Source: Pseudomonadota bacterium (GTDB taxonomy: Bacteria > Pseudomonadota > Alphaproteobacteria > CACIAM-22H2). From it: 16,405 nt of DNA. Made by a program: the position numbers and the translations under genes. This document shows, piece by piece, positions 7,166 to 14,857 of the stretch. Where the stretch lies: assembly GCA_020161965.1 (NCBI GenBank), contig JAIUNH010000024.1:1-16405 (forward strand). The letters are read 5' to 3'. Every line of letters starts with the position of its first letter. Position 1 is the first letter of the stretch. The notes under the pieces are model-generated. The model did no database searches and was not told where the DNA came from. It worked only from the letters and a program-made list of their open reading frames with translations.

Positions 7166-8491
7166 ATGTTGAAATTGGCATCGATTTCATTGGCCGCATT
7201 GATCGCGGTGACCGGCGTCGCGGCGGCGCAAGCCCTGGAAGATCGCGTGACGATCGTCACGTCGTTCTCGCGCGACGTGACCACGCCCTTCGTCGACGCG
7301 TTCCAGAAGAAATATCCCGGCACGAAGGTGGAGATTCAAAACCGCTCCACGACCGCCGGTGTCGCGTTCATCCGCGAAACGCGCTCCAACCCGCCCGACA
7401 TGATGTGGGCTTCCGCACCCGACGCGTTCGAAGTGCTGAAGAAGGGCAATCTGCTGCAGAAATACGAACCGAAATCCGAAGGCGTTGCGCCGAAGGTCGG
7501 TTCCTCGCCCACGCACGACCCGCAAGGCTTCTATTTCGGCTTCGCGGCGTCGGGCTACGGCATCATGTACAACACGCGTTACTTGCGTGCGAACAACATC
7601 CCCGCACCCAAGGAATGGGACGATCTGAAGAAGCCGATCTATTTCGGCCATGTCGGCATCTCGGCGCCGTCGCGTTCGGGTACGACGCATCTCACCGTCG
7701 AAACCATCCTGCAAGGCGAAGGCTGGGATAAAGGCTGGGCCTCGATGCTGGAGATCGGCGGCAATTTCGCCTCCGTCTCCGATCGCAGCTTCGGCGTGCC
7801 CGATGCGGTGAACTCCGGCCAATACGGTGTCGGCATCGTCATCGACTTCTTCGGCCTGTCGGCCAAGGCGTCCGGCTTCCCGGTCGAATTCGTCTACCCG
7901 ACCGTGACGACGATCGTGCCCGCCAATATCGGCATCGTCGCGGGTGCGAAGAACCAGCGTGCGGCGCAAGCCTTCGTCGATTTCCTGCTGTCGGAAGACG
8001 GGCAGGCGGTGCTGCTCGATCCGAAGATCCAGCGTCTGCCCGTGCGCCCGGCGAGCTACGCCAAAGCGCCCGCCGGCTATCCCAACCCGTTCACCGATCC
8101 CAATCTCGGCCGTCGCGTCGTGTTCGACGGCGATTTGTCGGAAGGGCGTTACGAGCTGGTGAACTCGCTCTACGACCGCATCGTCACCTTCCGCTTGAAG
8201 GAACTGACCGAAGCGTGGAAATCGATCCATGCGGCGGACGCGGCGGTGGCGAAGTCCAACAGCGCCGAAGGCAAGCGCCTGCTCGCCGAAGCGCGCAAGC
8301 TCGCCAGCGCGGTGCCGATCACGGAAAAGGAAGCGAGCGATCCCGCGATCGCCGGCGCGTTCCAGGAAAAGCGCCCCGACCGCCCGGTCGCGGCGCGTCA
8401 GGCGGAGTTCGAGGAACGCTGGGACGCCTTCGCGCGCCAGAACTACGCCCAAGCCAAAACGCTCGCCGATAACGCGGCGCGCGCGCGATAA
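7166..8491 (+). CDS. Second ABC transporter substrate-binding protein (long AfuA/PhnS-like form)
   Basis: This is a periplasmic binding protein of 441 residues, clearly longer than the usual 330-350 of the class. The signal peptide ends near Ala23 (AQA-LE). The core shows VTIVTSFSRDVTTPFVDAFQ, NPPDMMWASAPDAFEVLKKG, and SAPSRSGTTHLTVETILQGEGW, where an SGTT loop of this kind contacts an anionic ligand in relatives. A region from about residue 355 to the end is an additional charged, alanine-rich, probably helical tail. No tandem tyrosines are present; the equivalent part has DFFG. It is the first gene of a plus-strand operon, 21 nt before the permease, and shares the Pho-box region with the minus-strand binding protein. 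Iron, phosphonate or sugar-phosphate specificity cannot be read from sequence alone, but the context favours phosphorus. Confidence 0.88.
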   Translation: MLKLASISLAALIAVTGVAAAQALEDRVTIVTSFSRDVTTPFVDAFQKKYPGTKVEIQNRSTTAGVAFIRETRSNPPDMMWASAPDAFEVLKKGNLLQKYEPKSEGVAPKVGSSPTHDPQGFYFGFAASGYGIMYNTRYLRANNIPAPKEWDDLKKPIYFGHVGISAPSRSGTTHLTVETILQGEGWDKGWASMLEIGGNFASVSDRSFGVPDAVNSGQYGVGIVIDFFGLSAKASGFPVEFVYPTVTTIVPANIGIVAGAKNQRAAQAFVDFLLSEDGQAVLLDPKIQRLPVRPASYAKAPAGYPNPFTDPNLGRRVVFDGDLSEGRYELVNSLYDRIVTFRLKELTEAWKSIHAADAAVAKSNSAEGKRLLAEARKLASAVPITEKEASDPAIAGAFQEKRPDRPVAARQAEFEERWDAFARQNYAQAKTLADNAARAR

Positions 8492-8500
8492 GCACGAACG

Positions 8501-8506
8501 AAGGGG
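8501..8506 (+). promoter_or_regulatory. Ribosome-binding site deciding a GTG start
   Basis: AAGGGG sits 6 nt before GTG at 8513, whereas the next in-frame ATG at 8528 would be 21 nt away. This supports the GTG as the permease start. Confidence 0.65.
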
Positions 8507-8512
8507 AACGGC

Positions 8513-10252
8513 GTGGCCGACGCGAGCATGACTTTACCGGCACCTCGACGTGTGGGGTTGCTGGCGCGTTGGGAAACCACGCCGTTCCACCTGATCTGTG
8601 CGGGCACGGTCGCGGCCTTTCTGGTCGCGTTCCTGATCGTGCCGGTGGCGACGGTGGTGTTCGTCGCCTTCTGGGACGGGCAAAGCCTGACCCTCGTCCA
8701 CTTCGCCGATTTCTTCCGCACCTCGCTGATGATCGAGGCGACGTGGAACTCGATCTATGTGGCGCTGATGGCCGTGATCGTCGCGACGATCATCGCCGTC
8801 CCGCTCGCTTATTTCACCGTGCGCTTCCGCTTCAAGGGCGCCGCACTGATCCAAACCTTGGGCGTGATCCCGCTGGTGATGCCGCCTTTCGTCGGTGCGG
8901 TCGCCATGCAGCTCGTCTATGGGCGCAACGGCTCGGTCAATCTGTTGCTGATGGATTGGTTCGGTTTCCGCCTGCCCTTCATGGAAGGGCTGAACGGTGT
9001 GATCTTCGTCCAGGGCCTGCATTACTTCCCGTTCATTCTGCTGAACCTGTCCGCCTCGCTCGCCAATATCGATTCGGCGATGGAGGAATCGGCGCAGAAT
9101 TTGGGGGCTTCGGGCTGGACGCTGTTTTCCAAGATCGTCTTTCCGCTGGCGATGCCCGGCTACATCGCCGGTGCGGCGCTGGTCTTCGCCAAGGTGTTCG
9201 ACGATCTGGCGACACCCTTGCTGCTCAACGTTAACAATATGCTCGCGCCGCAAGCGTACTTGCGCATCACCTCGGTCGGGCTCGCCGATCCGATGGGTTA
9301 CGTGATCTCGACCATTTTGGTCGTGCTGTCGGTGGTCGCGGTGTGGCTGTCGTTGCTCAGCCTTAAGAACCGCGACTTCGCGACCACGCAGCGCGGCGGC
9401 GGCGGCCTGTCCAAACGCGAACTCCGCACCTGGGAAAAGTTCGGCGCTTACGCCTTCATTGCGGTCGCGCTGATCCTGGCGCTGTCGCCGCATTTCGGCA
9501 TCTTGATGCTGTCGCTCGCGACCGTGTGGTCGTTCTCGGTGATTCCGGACGCCTTCACCTTCGCGCATTACATCACCGTGTTCCGCGACGCGGGCGGCAT
9601 GATGGCGAACACCGTTCTCTATTGCGGCGTGGCCGCACTGATCGACGTCGTGCTCGGCACGATGATCGCGTATCTGGTGCTGCGCACGAAATTGCCCTTC
9701 CGCCAATTGATCGATCAGATCGCGATGGCGGCGGTGGCCGTGCCGGGCCTCGTGCTCGGCATCGGGATCTTGCGCGTCTATTTCGACGTGAAGCTGCCCT
9801 TCTCGGGCGAAAGTCTGGCGACATTCTGGGTGATGCTTGCGATCGCCTATGCCGTGCGCCGCTTGCCTTATGCGCTGCGGTCTTGCACCGCCGCGTTGCA
9901 GCAGCTTCACCGCAGCTTGGAAGAAGCCGCCGAATGTCTGGGCGGCGACAAATCCGTGGTGATGCGCAAGATCGTCGTGCCCTTGATGGCGGGCGGCATT
10001 CTGGCGGGCTTCGTGACCAGCTTCGCGACCGCGGCCGTGGAGCTGGCCTCGACGCTGTTGCTGGTGACGCGCGATGCGTCCGCACCTTTGTCCTACGGCA
10101 TCTATGTCTATATGCAATCCGCCGCCGGTCGCGGACCGGGCGCGGCGTTGGGCGTGATTGCCGTCGTCGTCGTCGCGATCGCGACTTGGGCCGCCTATCG
10201 CGTGGCGGAAAACGATCGGGCGCGGCGTGCCCGCGAAGGAGTAGCGGCATGA
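8513..10252 (+). CDS. Fused two-domain ABC transporter permease (FbpB/PhnU2-like)
   Basis: This inner-membrane permease of 579 residues has two BPD_transp_1 domains in one chain and about 12 hydrophobic segments. The two cytoplasmic EAA loops that dock on the ATPase are visible: MEESAQNLGASGWTLFSKIVFPLAMPG from residue 190 and LEEAAECLGGDKSVVMRKIVVPL from residue 469. Fused permeases of this size occur both in ferric transporters and in aminoethylphosphonate transporters of the PhnU2/AepW type, so the fold does not set the substrate. The start is a GTG with a good ribosome site. The gene lies 21 nt after the binding-protein gene, and its stop overlaps the ATPase start as ATGA, so the three are one transcription and translation unit. 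Confidence 0.93.
   Translation: MADASMTLPAPRRVGLLARWETTPFHLICAGTVAAFLVAFLIVPVATVVFVAFWDGQSLTLVHFADFFRTSLMIEATWNSIYVALMAVIVATIIAVPLAYFTVRFRFKGAALIQTLGVIPLVMPPFVGAVAMQLVYGRNGSVNLLLMDWFGFRLPFMEGLNGVIFVQGLHYFPFILLNLSASLANIDSAMEESAQNLGASGWTLFSKIVFPLAMPGYIAGAALVFAKVFDDLATPLLLNVNNMLAPQAYLRITSVGLADPMGYVISTILVVLSVVAVWLSLLSLKNRDFATTQRGGGGLSKRELRTWEKFGAYAFIAVALILALSPHFGILMLSLATVWSFSVIPDAFTFAHYITVFRDAGGMMANTVLYCGVAALIDVVLGTMIAYLVLRTKLPFRQLIDQIAMAAVAVPGLVLGIGILRVYFDVKLPFSGESLATFWVMLAIAYAVRRLPYALRSCTAALQQLHRSLEEAAECLGGDKSVVMRKIVVPLMAGGILAGFVTSFATAAVELASTLLLVTRDASAPLSYGIYVYMQSAAGRGPGAALGVIAVVVVAIATWAAYRVAENDRARRAREGVAA
10236..10241 (+). promoter_or_regulatory. Ribosome-binding site of the ATPase gene
   Basis: AAGGAG lies 7 nt before the ATG at 10249, inside the permease 3' end. 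It supports this start over the much longer open frame that extends upstream inside the permease gene. Confidence 0.7.
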
Positions 10253-11286
10253 GTGCGCCGGGCGTTGAGATCGATCGGGTTTCCTTCGGCTACGGATCGA
10301 CCAAGATCCTCGACGACGTGTCGTTGCGCGTCGAGAAGGGCGAGTTCTTCGCGTTTCTCGGGCCGTCGGGTTCGGGCAAGACGACGCTGTTGCGTCTCGT
10401 CGCCGGGTTCGGCGTGCCCAATGCCGGCGCGGTGCGCGTCAACGGCCGCGACGTGACCGACGTGCCGCCGTGGAAGCGCAACGTGGGCATGGTCTTCCAA
10501 AGCTACGCGCTGTGGCCGCATATGACCGTCGCCAAAAACGTGGCGTTCGGCTTGGAGCGGCGCGACGTGCCCAAGGCCGAAATCGGTAAGCGCGTGGCCG
10601 CCGCCCTCGATCTCGTCGGCCTGGGCGCCTATGGCGAACGCCGCCCGGCACAACTTTCCGGCGGCCAGCAGCAGCGCGTGGCCGTGGCGCGCACGCTGGT
10701 GATCGAACCCGACGTGCTGCTGCTCGACGAGCCCTTGTCCAATCTCGACGCCAAGCTGCGCGTCGAGATGCGCCAGGAAATCCGCGAATTGCAGCGCAAG
10801 CTCGGCCTCACCACGATCTACGTGACCCACGATCAGGAGGAGGCGAACGCCATCGCCGACCGGATCGCCGTGCTCGATGGCGGGCGCATCCAGCAGCTTG
10901 GCGCGCCGATGGATCTCTACGACCGGCCAGCCAATCGTTTTGTCGCCGCCTTCCTCGGCACCGCAAACCTGATCGAAGGCGATCTCGCCGCCGACGGAAA
11001 TTTCCGCGCCGATCGTTTTGCGTTGAGCGGACTAACCGTGCCCAAACCCGGCAAAGCTTGCGTTTCCTTCCGGCCGCATGACGTGACTTTGTCGGCGGAA
11101 GGGCGCAATCTCGCCGGCACGATCCAGCATCGTGAATTTCTGGGCGGCAATATCCGTTATGTCGTAACGGTGGGGCCGCATCGCGTAACCGTCGATACGG
11201 TTCACCGCCGTGATTCCCAGGTTTACGATGTCGGCGCTTCGGTCGGGTTGTCGATCGACGCCAGCCAAGCCAGCGTTCTTTATTGA
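10249..11286 (+). CDS. ABC transporter ATP-binding protein (PotA/FbpC-like)
   Basis: This cytoplasmic ATPase of 345 residues powers the uptake system. It has Walker A GPSGSGKTT (38-46), the Q-loop in MVFQSYALWPHMTV, signature LSGGQQQR (136-143), Walker B LLLLDEP (157-162), D-loop SNLDA, and switch histidine in VTHD (His194). A TOBE-type regulatory domain follows (VSFRPHDVTLS onward). Domain order and length match importers for iron, polyamines, phosphonates and sugar phosphates. It overlaps the permease stop by 4 bases and is followed directly by the Na/Pi cotransporter gene, whose frame overlaps its 3' end. The ATPase probably serves both binding proteins. Confidence 0.95.
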   Translation: MSAPGVEIDRVSFGYGSTKILDDVSLRVEKGEFFAFLGPSGSGKTTLLRLVAGFGVPNAGAVRVNGRDVTDVPPWKRNVGMVFQSYALWPHMTVAKNVAFGLERRDVPKAEIGKRVAAALDLVGLGAYGERRPAQLSGGQQQRVAVARTLVIEPDVLLLDEPLSNLDAKLRVEMRQEIRELQRKLGLTTIYVTHDQEEANAIADRIAVLDGGRIQQLGAPMDLYDRPANRFVAAFLGTANLIEGDLAADGNFRADRFALSGLTVPKPGKACVSFRPHDVTLSAEGRNLAGTIQHREFLGGNIRYVVTVGPHRVTVDTVHRRDSQVYDVGASVGLSIDASQASVLY

Positions 11287-13015
11287 AGCAGGAGAAGTTG
11301 AAATCGGCGCATCCCTCGTTCTGATCCATTTGGCTGGTGGTGTGGCGCTGCTCCTGTGGGGCTTGCGCATGGTCCGCACGGGCGCGATGCGCGCCTTCGG
11401 CGGCGATCTGCGCAAATGGCTGTCGAACGCGTTGTCGAACCGGATGTCCGCCTTCGCCTGCGGCCTGGGCGTGACCGCCGTGCTGCAAAGCTCGACCGCG
11501 ACGTCGTTGATGACGGCATCGTTCGCGAGCCGCGGTCTGGTGACGACCGGCGTGGCGCTCGCCGTCGTGCTGGGCGCGGATGTCGGCACGTCGCTGATCG
11601 CGCAGTTGCTGTCTTTCGATCTGCGCTGGCTGTCGCCCGTATTGCTGATCGTTGGCGTGTTCGTGTTCATGAGCACGCTGCCGACCAAATGGCGCGACCT
11701 CGGCCGTGCGACCGTTGGCCTCGCATTGATGCTGCTCGCCTTGCGCTTGATCGTCGAGGCGACGCATCCGTTGCGCGACTCCCAAGTCATTCACGAAGTT
11801 CTCGCGGCATTGGCGGGGGAGCGTTTCCTCGCCGTCGTGCTGATGGCGATGCTGACGTGGCTGGTGCATTCCAGCCTCGCCATGGTGCTGCTGGCGATCT
11901 CGTTGTCGGATGTCGGCTTGCTGCCCCCGCAACTCGCCTTGGCCTGCGTGCTCGGCGCCAATCTCGGCGGCGCGCTGCCGGCCCTGATCGCGACATGGCA
12001 TGGCGAAGCGGGTGCCCGGCGCGTGACGATCGGGAATCTGATCTTCCGGGCGACTGGCGTGCTGCTGGCCTTGCCGTTCCTGGCGCAGATCGGGCCGCTG
12101 CTCGCCGCGATCGATACCGATGTCGGTCGCCAGATCGCCAATTTCCACGCCGGGTTCAATCTGGCGCTGGCGCTGCTGTTCCTGCCCTTCGTCAATCTCG
12201 TCGCGGGCCAGCTCAACAAGCTGATCGCCGAGCGCGAAGGGCCCGAAGTGCCGGGCCAGCCGAAATATCTCGACGAATCCGCGCTTGAGTCGCCGGCCCT
12301 GGCCGTGTCGGCCGCCGCGCGCGAAACGCTGCGCATGGGCGACGAGCTTCAGGCGATGCTGCATGAGACGCTGACCGCCTTCCGCACCGACGATCGCAAG
12401 CTCGCCGAAGCGGTGGCGACGCGCGACGACGCGATCGACCGGCTGTGCGAAGAAGTGAAGACCTATCTTCTGCGCATCCAGCCTGAGTCGATGTCCGACG
12501 CGGACGCGCGCCGCTCGATGGAAATCCTGCAATACGCGACGAATCTCGAGCATGCGGGCGACATCATCGAGAAGAATCTGATCGAACTCGCGATCAAGAA
12601 GATCAAGAACCGCGTGAACTTCTCCGACGAAGGCTTCGGCGATATCGCCGCCCTGCACGCCGATCTTCTGGAAACGCTGCGCCTGTCGCTCGCGGTATTC
12701 ATGAACGGCGACGTGACGATGGCGCGCAAGCTGCTGGCCGAGAAGGTCGAGTTCCGCGAGCGCGAGCGCGCGGCGGCGCAGACCCATCTCGAGCGTCTGC
12801 GCAGCCGCGTGCCCGACACGATCGAAACGAGCTCGCTGCATCTGGACGTGCTGCGCGACCTGAAGCGCATCCACTCCCATCTGGTGTCGGTCGCCTACCC
12901 GATCCTGGAAGCGACGGGGGCGTTGCGCGATTCCCGTCTGGCGCCCGAAAAATCGCCACGGCGCGCCAAGCCGAAGCCCGATTTGGGTTCGCCGGCGGCG
13001 CCCGCCTCCCAATAA
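11228..13015 (+). CDS. Na/Pi cotransporter family protein with C-terminal PhoU domain (YjbB/NptA-like)
   Basis: This is an inner-membrane protein of about 595 residues. The N-terminal half has the Na/Pi cotransporter repeats: GGVALLLWGLRMVRTG opens the first membrane segment and VLQSSTATS (about residue 85-93) is the QSS transport motif. A second, degenerate copy reads VHSSLA. The C-terminal half is a helical PhoU-like domain with EILQYATNLEHAGDIIEKNL. E. coli YjbB of this layout exports phosphate, while Vibrio NptA imports it, so direction is open. The start is uncertain. ATG 11228 overlaps the ATPase gene by 59 bases and lacks a strong ribosome site. The best ribosome site (AGGAG, 11290-11294) points to ATC at 11303, which would be a rare start codon; GTG 11210 is also in frame. 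Placement directly after the ABC genes supports a phosphorus role for the whole locus. Confidence 0.9.
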   Translation: MSALRSGCRSTPAKPAFFIEAGEVEIGASLVLIHLAGGVALLLWGLRMVRTGAMRAFGGDLRKWLSNALSNRMSAFACGLGVTAVLQSSTATSLMTASFASRGLVTTGVALAVVLGADVGTSLIAQLLSFDLRWLSPVLLIVGVFVFMSTLPTKWRDLGRATVGLALMLLALRLIVEATHPLRDSQVIHEVLAALAGERFLAVVLMAMLTWLVHSSLAMVLLAISLSDVGLLPPQLALACVLGANLGGALPALIATWHGEAGARRVTIGNLIFRATGVLLALPFLAQIGPLLAAIDTDVGRQIANFHAGFNLALALLFLPFVNLVAGQLNKLIAEREGPEVPGQPKYLDESALESPALAVSAAARETLRMGDELQAMLHETLTAFRTDDRKLAEAVATRDDAIDRLCEEVKTYLLRIQPESMSDADARRSMEILQYATNLEHAGDIIEKNLIELAIKKIKNRVNFSDEGFGDIAALHADLLETLRLSLAVFMNGDVTMARKLLAEKVEFRERERAAAQTHLERLRSRVPDTIETSSLHLDVLRDLKRIHSHLVSVAYPILEATGALRDSRLAPEKSPRRAKPKPDLGSPAAPASQ

Positions 13016-13030
13016 CGGGGTAAAGCGCCA

Positions 13031-13042
13031 GCAAGCGCTTGC
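13031..13042. repeat. Perfect 12-bp palindrome after the Na/Pi gene
   Basis: GCAAGCGCTTGC is fully self-complementary and lies 16 bp after the stop codon of the Na/Pi gene, in the 130-bp gap before gldA. It resembles LacI-type operators with a central CG, but could also be part of a 3' hairpin. No T-run follows. Confidence 0.4.
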
Positions 13043-13056
13043 AATCGTCGTCAAAT

Positions 13057-13071
13057 CCCCTAAATCAGGGG
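13057..13071 (+). terminator. Small hairpin in the gap between the Na/Pi and GldA-like genes
   Basis: CCCCT and AGGGG pair around the loop AAATC. It may end transcription from the uptake operon, but it lacks a T-run, so this is a weak call. The rest of the gap (to 13145) must hold the promoter of the gld-type genes, and no clear -35/-10 pair was found. Confidence 0.35.
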
Positions 13072-13145
13072 CGCTTCGGCCGCCCTCGTTGCGCCTATCG
13101 ATACGCGGCTGTTTTGGACAATCCGGAACGGGATAACGCTCGACC

Positions 13146-14114
13146 ATGTCCGCCTCGAACACATCAGCCGGCACGATGCTGGAAATCAAAAATCTCCAGA
13201 AGCATTTCGGGCCCATCCGCGCGGTGGAGGACGTCTCCTTCACCGTCCGCAAGGGCGAGGTCCTGGGCTTTCTCGGTCCCAACGGGGCCGGCAAGTCCAC
13301 GACGATGAAGATGATCACGGGCTTCCTCGCCCCCACTGCCGGCACGGCCAGGGTGTGCGGGTTCGATGTTGAGGCCCAGCCGATCCAGGCCAAGAAGCGC
13401 ATCGGCTATTTGCCCGAGGGCGCGCCGGCCTATCCCGACATGACGCCCGCCGCGTTTCTGGACTTCGTCGGCGCCATCCGCGGCTTCGACGGGGCGGAGC
13501 TCGCCAAGCGCGTCGACCTCGCCGTGGCGCGCGCGCAGTTGAAAGGTGTTTTGCATCAGCCGATCGATACGCTGTCCAAGGGCTTCAAGCGCCGCGTGGG
13601 CTTGGCCCAGGCGCTGCTGCACGATCCCGAAGTGCTGATCCTGGACGAGCCGACCGACGGTCTCGATCCCAATCAGAAGCACGAAGTCCGCGAACTCATC
13701 CGCCAGATCGCGCCCGAAAAGGCGATCGTCATCTCGACGCATATCCTGGAGGAAGTCGACGCGATTTGCGCCCGCGCCATCGTGATCGCCAAGGGCCGCG
13801 TCCTTGCCGACGGCACGCCCGAAGCGTTGGAGAAGCGCTCGCGCTGGCACTACGCCGTGTCGGTCGTCACGTCGGCGGCGGAAGTGCCGCGCCTGAAAGC
13901 GTTGTGGAACGGCCATCCCGGCGTGGCGGCGTTCGAAGCGGTGGACGGCGAGGGCGGTTTGGCCATGTTGACCGCCTTCCCGCGCGGCGGCGTGCCGATG
14001 CTGGCCGAATTGGGCCGCATGGCGCGCGAGGCGGGTATTCGCATCGACGAGATCCGCGAGGAGCGCGGGCGTCTCGACGAAGTCTTCCGTGACATCACCG
14101 GCAAGGCGGCCTGA
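13146..14114 (+). CDS. GldA-like ABC transporter ATP-binding protein
   Basis: This is the ATPase of an ABC-2 type exporter related to GldA, 322 residues. Walker A GPNGAGKST (44-52), an LSKGF signature (143-147), Walker B LILDEP (164-169) and the switch histidine in STHILEEVD (His199) are clear. The DEPTDGLDPNQK stretch is characteristic of the GldA/NatA subgroup. The C-terminal 100 residues form the accessory domain of this group. The ATG at 13146 is used; an internal ATG at 13179 (MLEIKNLQKHFG) is nearly as likely, since neither has a ribosome site. It is the first of three co-oriented genes, 5 bp before the permease. In proteobacteria such sets are not tied to gliding and the exported substrate is unknown. 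Confidence 0.93.
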   Translation: MSASNTSAGTMLEIKNLQKHFGPIRAVEDVSFTVRKGEVLGFLGPNGAGKSTTMKMITGFLAPTAGTARVCGFDVEAQPIQAKKRIGYLPEGAPAYPDMTPAAFLDFVGAIRGFDGAELAKRVDLAVARAQLKGVLHQPIDTLSKGFKRRVGLAQALLHDPEVLILDEPTDGLDPNQKHEVRELIRQIAPEKAIVISTHILEEVDAICARAIVIAKGRVLADGTPEALEKRSRWHYAVSVVTSAAEVPRLKALWNGHPGVAAFEAVDGEGGLAMLTAFPRGGVPMLAELGRMAREAGIRIDEIREERGRLDEVFRDITGKAA

Positions 14115-14119
14115 TTCCC

Positions 14120-14854
14120 ATGCGCAACATCGCTTTCATTCTGAAGCGCGAACTCGGCGGCTATTTCGCAACGCCGGTCGCCTATGTGTTCCTGGTGATC
14201 TTCCTGGTCCTCGCGGGCGTCTTCACCTTCTATCTCGGCAATTTCTTCGAACGCGGCCAGGCCGATCTTCAGGCCTTCTTCTCGTTCCATCCGTGGCTCT
14301 ATCTGTTCCTGATCCCAGCGATCTCGATGCGCCTGTGGTCGGAGGAACGCCGCTCCGGCACGATCGAATTGTTCCTGACGCTGCCGATTTCGATCGGCGA
14401 AGCGGTGGTCGGCAAGTTTCTCGCCGCCTGGGCGTTCATTGCGATCGCCTTGATCCTGACCTTCCCGATGTGGATCACGGTCAACATCCTGGGCAATCCC
14501 GATAACGGCATCATCGCCGCGTCCTATATCGGGTCGTTGCTGATGGCGGGCGGGTATCTCGCCATCGGCGCTTGCGTCTCCGCGATCACCAAAAGCCAGG
14601 TCATCGCCTTCGTCGTGGCCGCCGCCGTGTGCTTCGTGTTCACCGTGTCGGGGACCACGATGGTGCTGGCCTTCTTCGCCGGCTGGGCGCCGCAAGCGGT
14701 GGTCGACGCGATCGCCAGCTTCTCGTTCATGGCGCATTTCTCGGCGATCTCGCGCGGCGTCATCGATCTGCGCGATCTCGTCTATTTCGTCTCGCTGATC
14801 GCCGCGTTCCTGTTCGCGAACGCGGCTCTGGTCGAACTCAAGAAGGCGGGCTGA
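14120..14854 (+). CDS. ABC-2 type permease, GldF-like
   Basis: This 244-residue membrane protein has about six hydrophobic segments. It begins MRNIAFILKRELGGYFATPVAY, the usual N-terminus of GldF permeases. The segments HPWLYLFLIPAISMRLWSEERRSGTIELFLTLPIS and VVGKF are the conserved cytoplasmic region that contacts the ATPase. It lies 5 bp after the GldA-like gene and 3 bp before the GldG-like gene, so the three should be translated together and form one exporter complex. Its substrate is unknown. Confidence 0.93.
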   Translation: MRNIAFILKRELGGYFATPVAYVFLVIFLVLAGVFTFYLGNFFERGQADLQAFFSFHPWLYLFLIPAISMRLWSEERRSGTIELFLTLPISIGEAVVGKFLAAWAFIAIALILTFPMWITVNILGNPDNGIIAASYIGSLLMAGGYLAIGACVSAITKSQVIAFVVAAAVCFVFTVSGTTMVLAFFAGWAPQAVVDAIASFSFMAHFSAISRGVIDLRDLVYFVSLIAAFLFANAALVELKKAG

Positions 14855-14857
14855 GCG

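Noticed and set aside
5967..11286. Assignment of the locus as a ferric iron transporter (fbpABC/afuABC)
   Set aside because: Family similarity allows it, but no tandem tyrosines are present, no Fur-box-like sequence was seen, and the Pho box and Na/Pi-PhoU gene point to phosphorus. It is kept only as an alternative.
10808..13402. An 864-codon minus-strand open frame opposite the ATPase, Na/Pi and GldA genes
   Set aside because: It crosses several real genes and an intergenic gap, and its composition is the mirror of the sense codons.
13146..14854. Gliding motility as the role of the GldA/GldF genes
   Set aside because: GldAF-type ABC genes are widespread in non-gliding proteobacteria and no other gliding gene is present.
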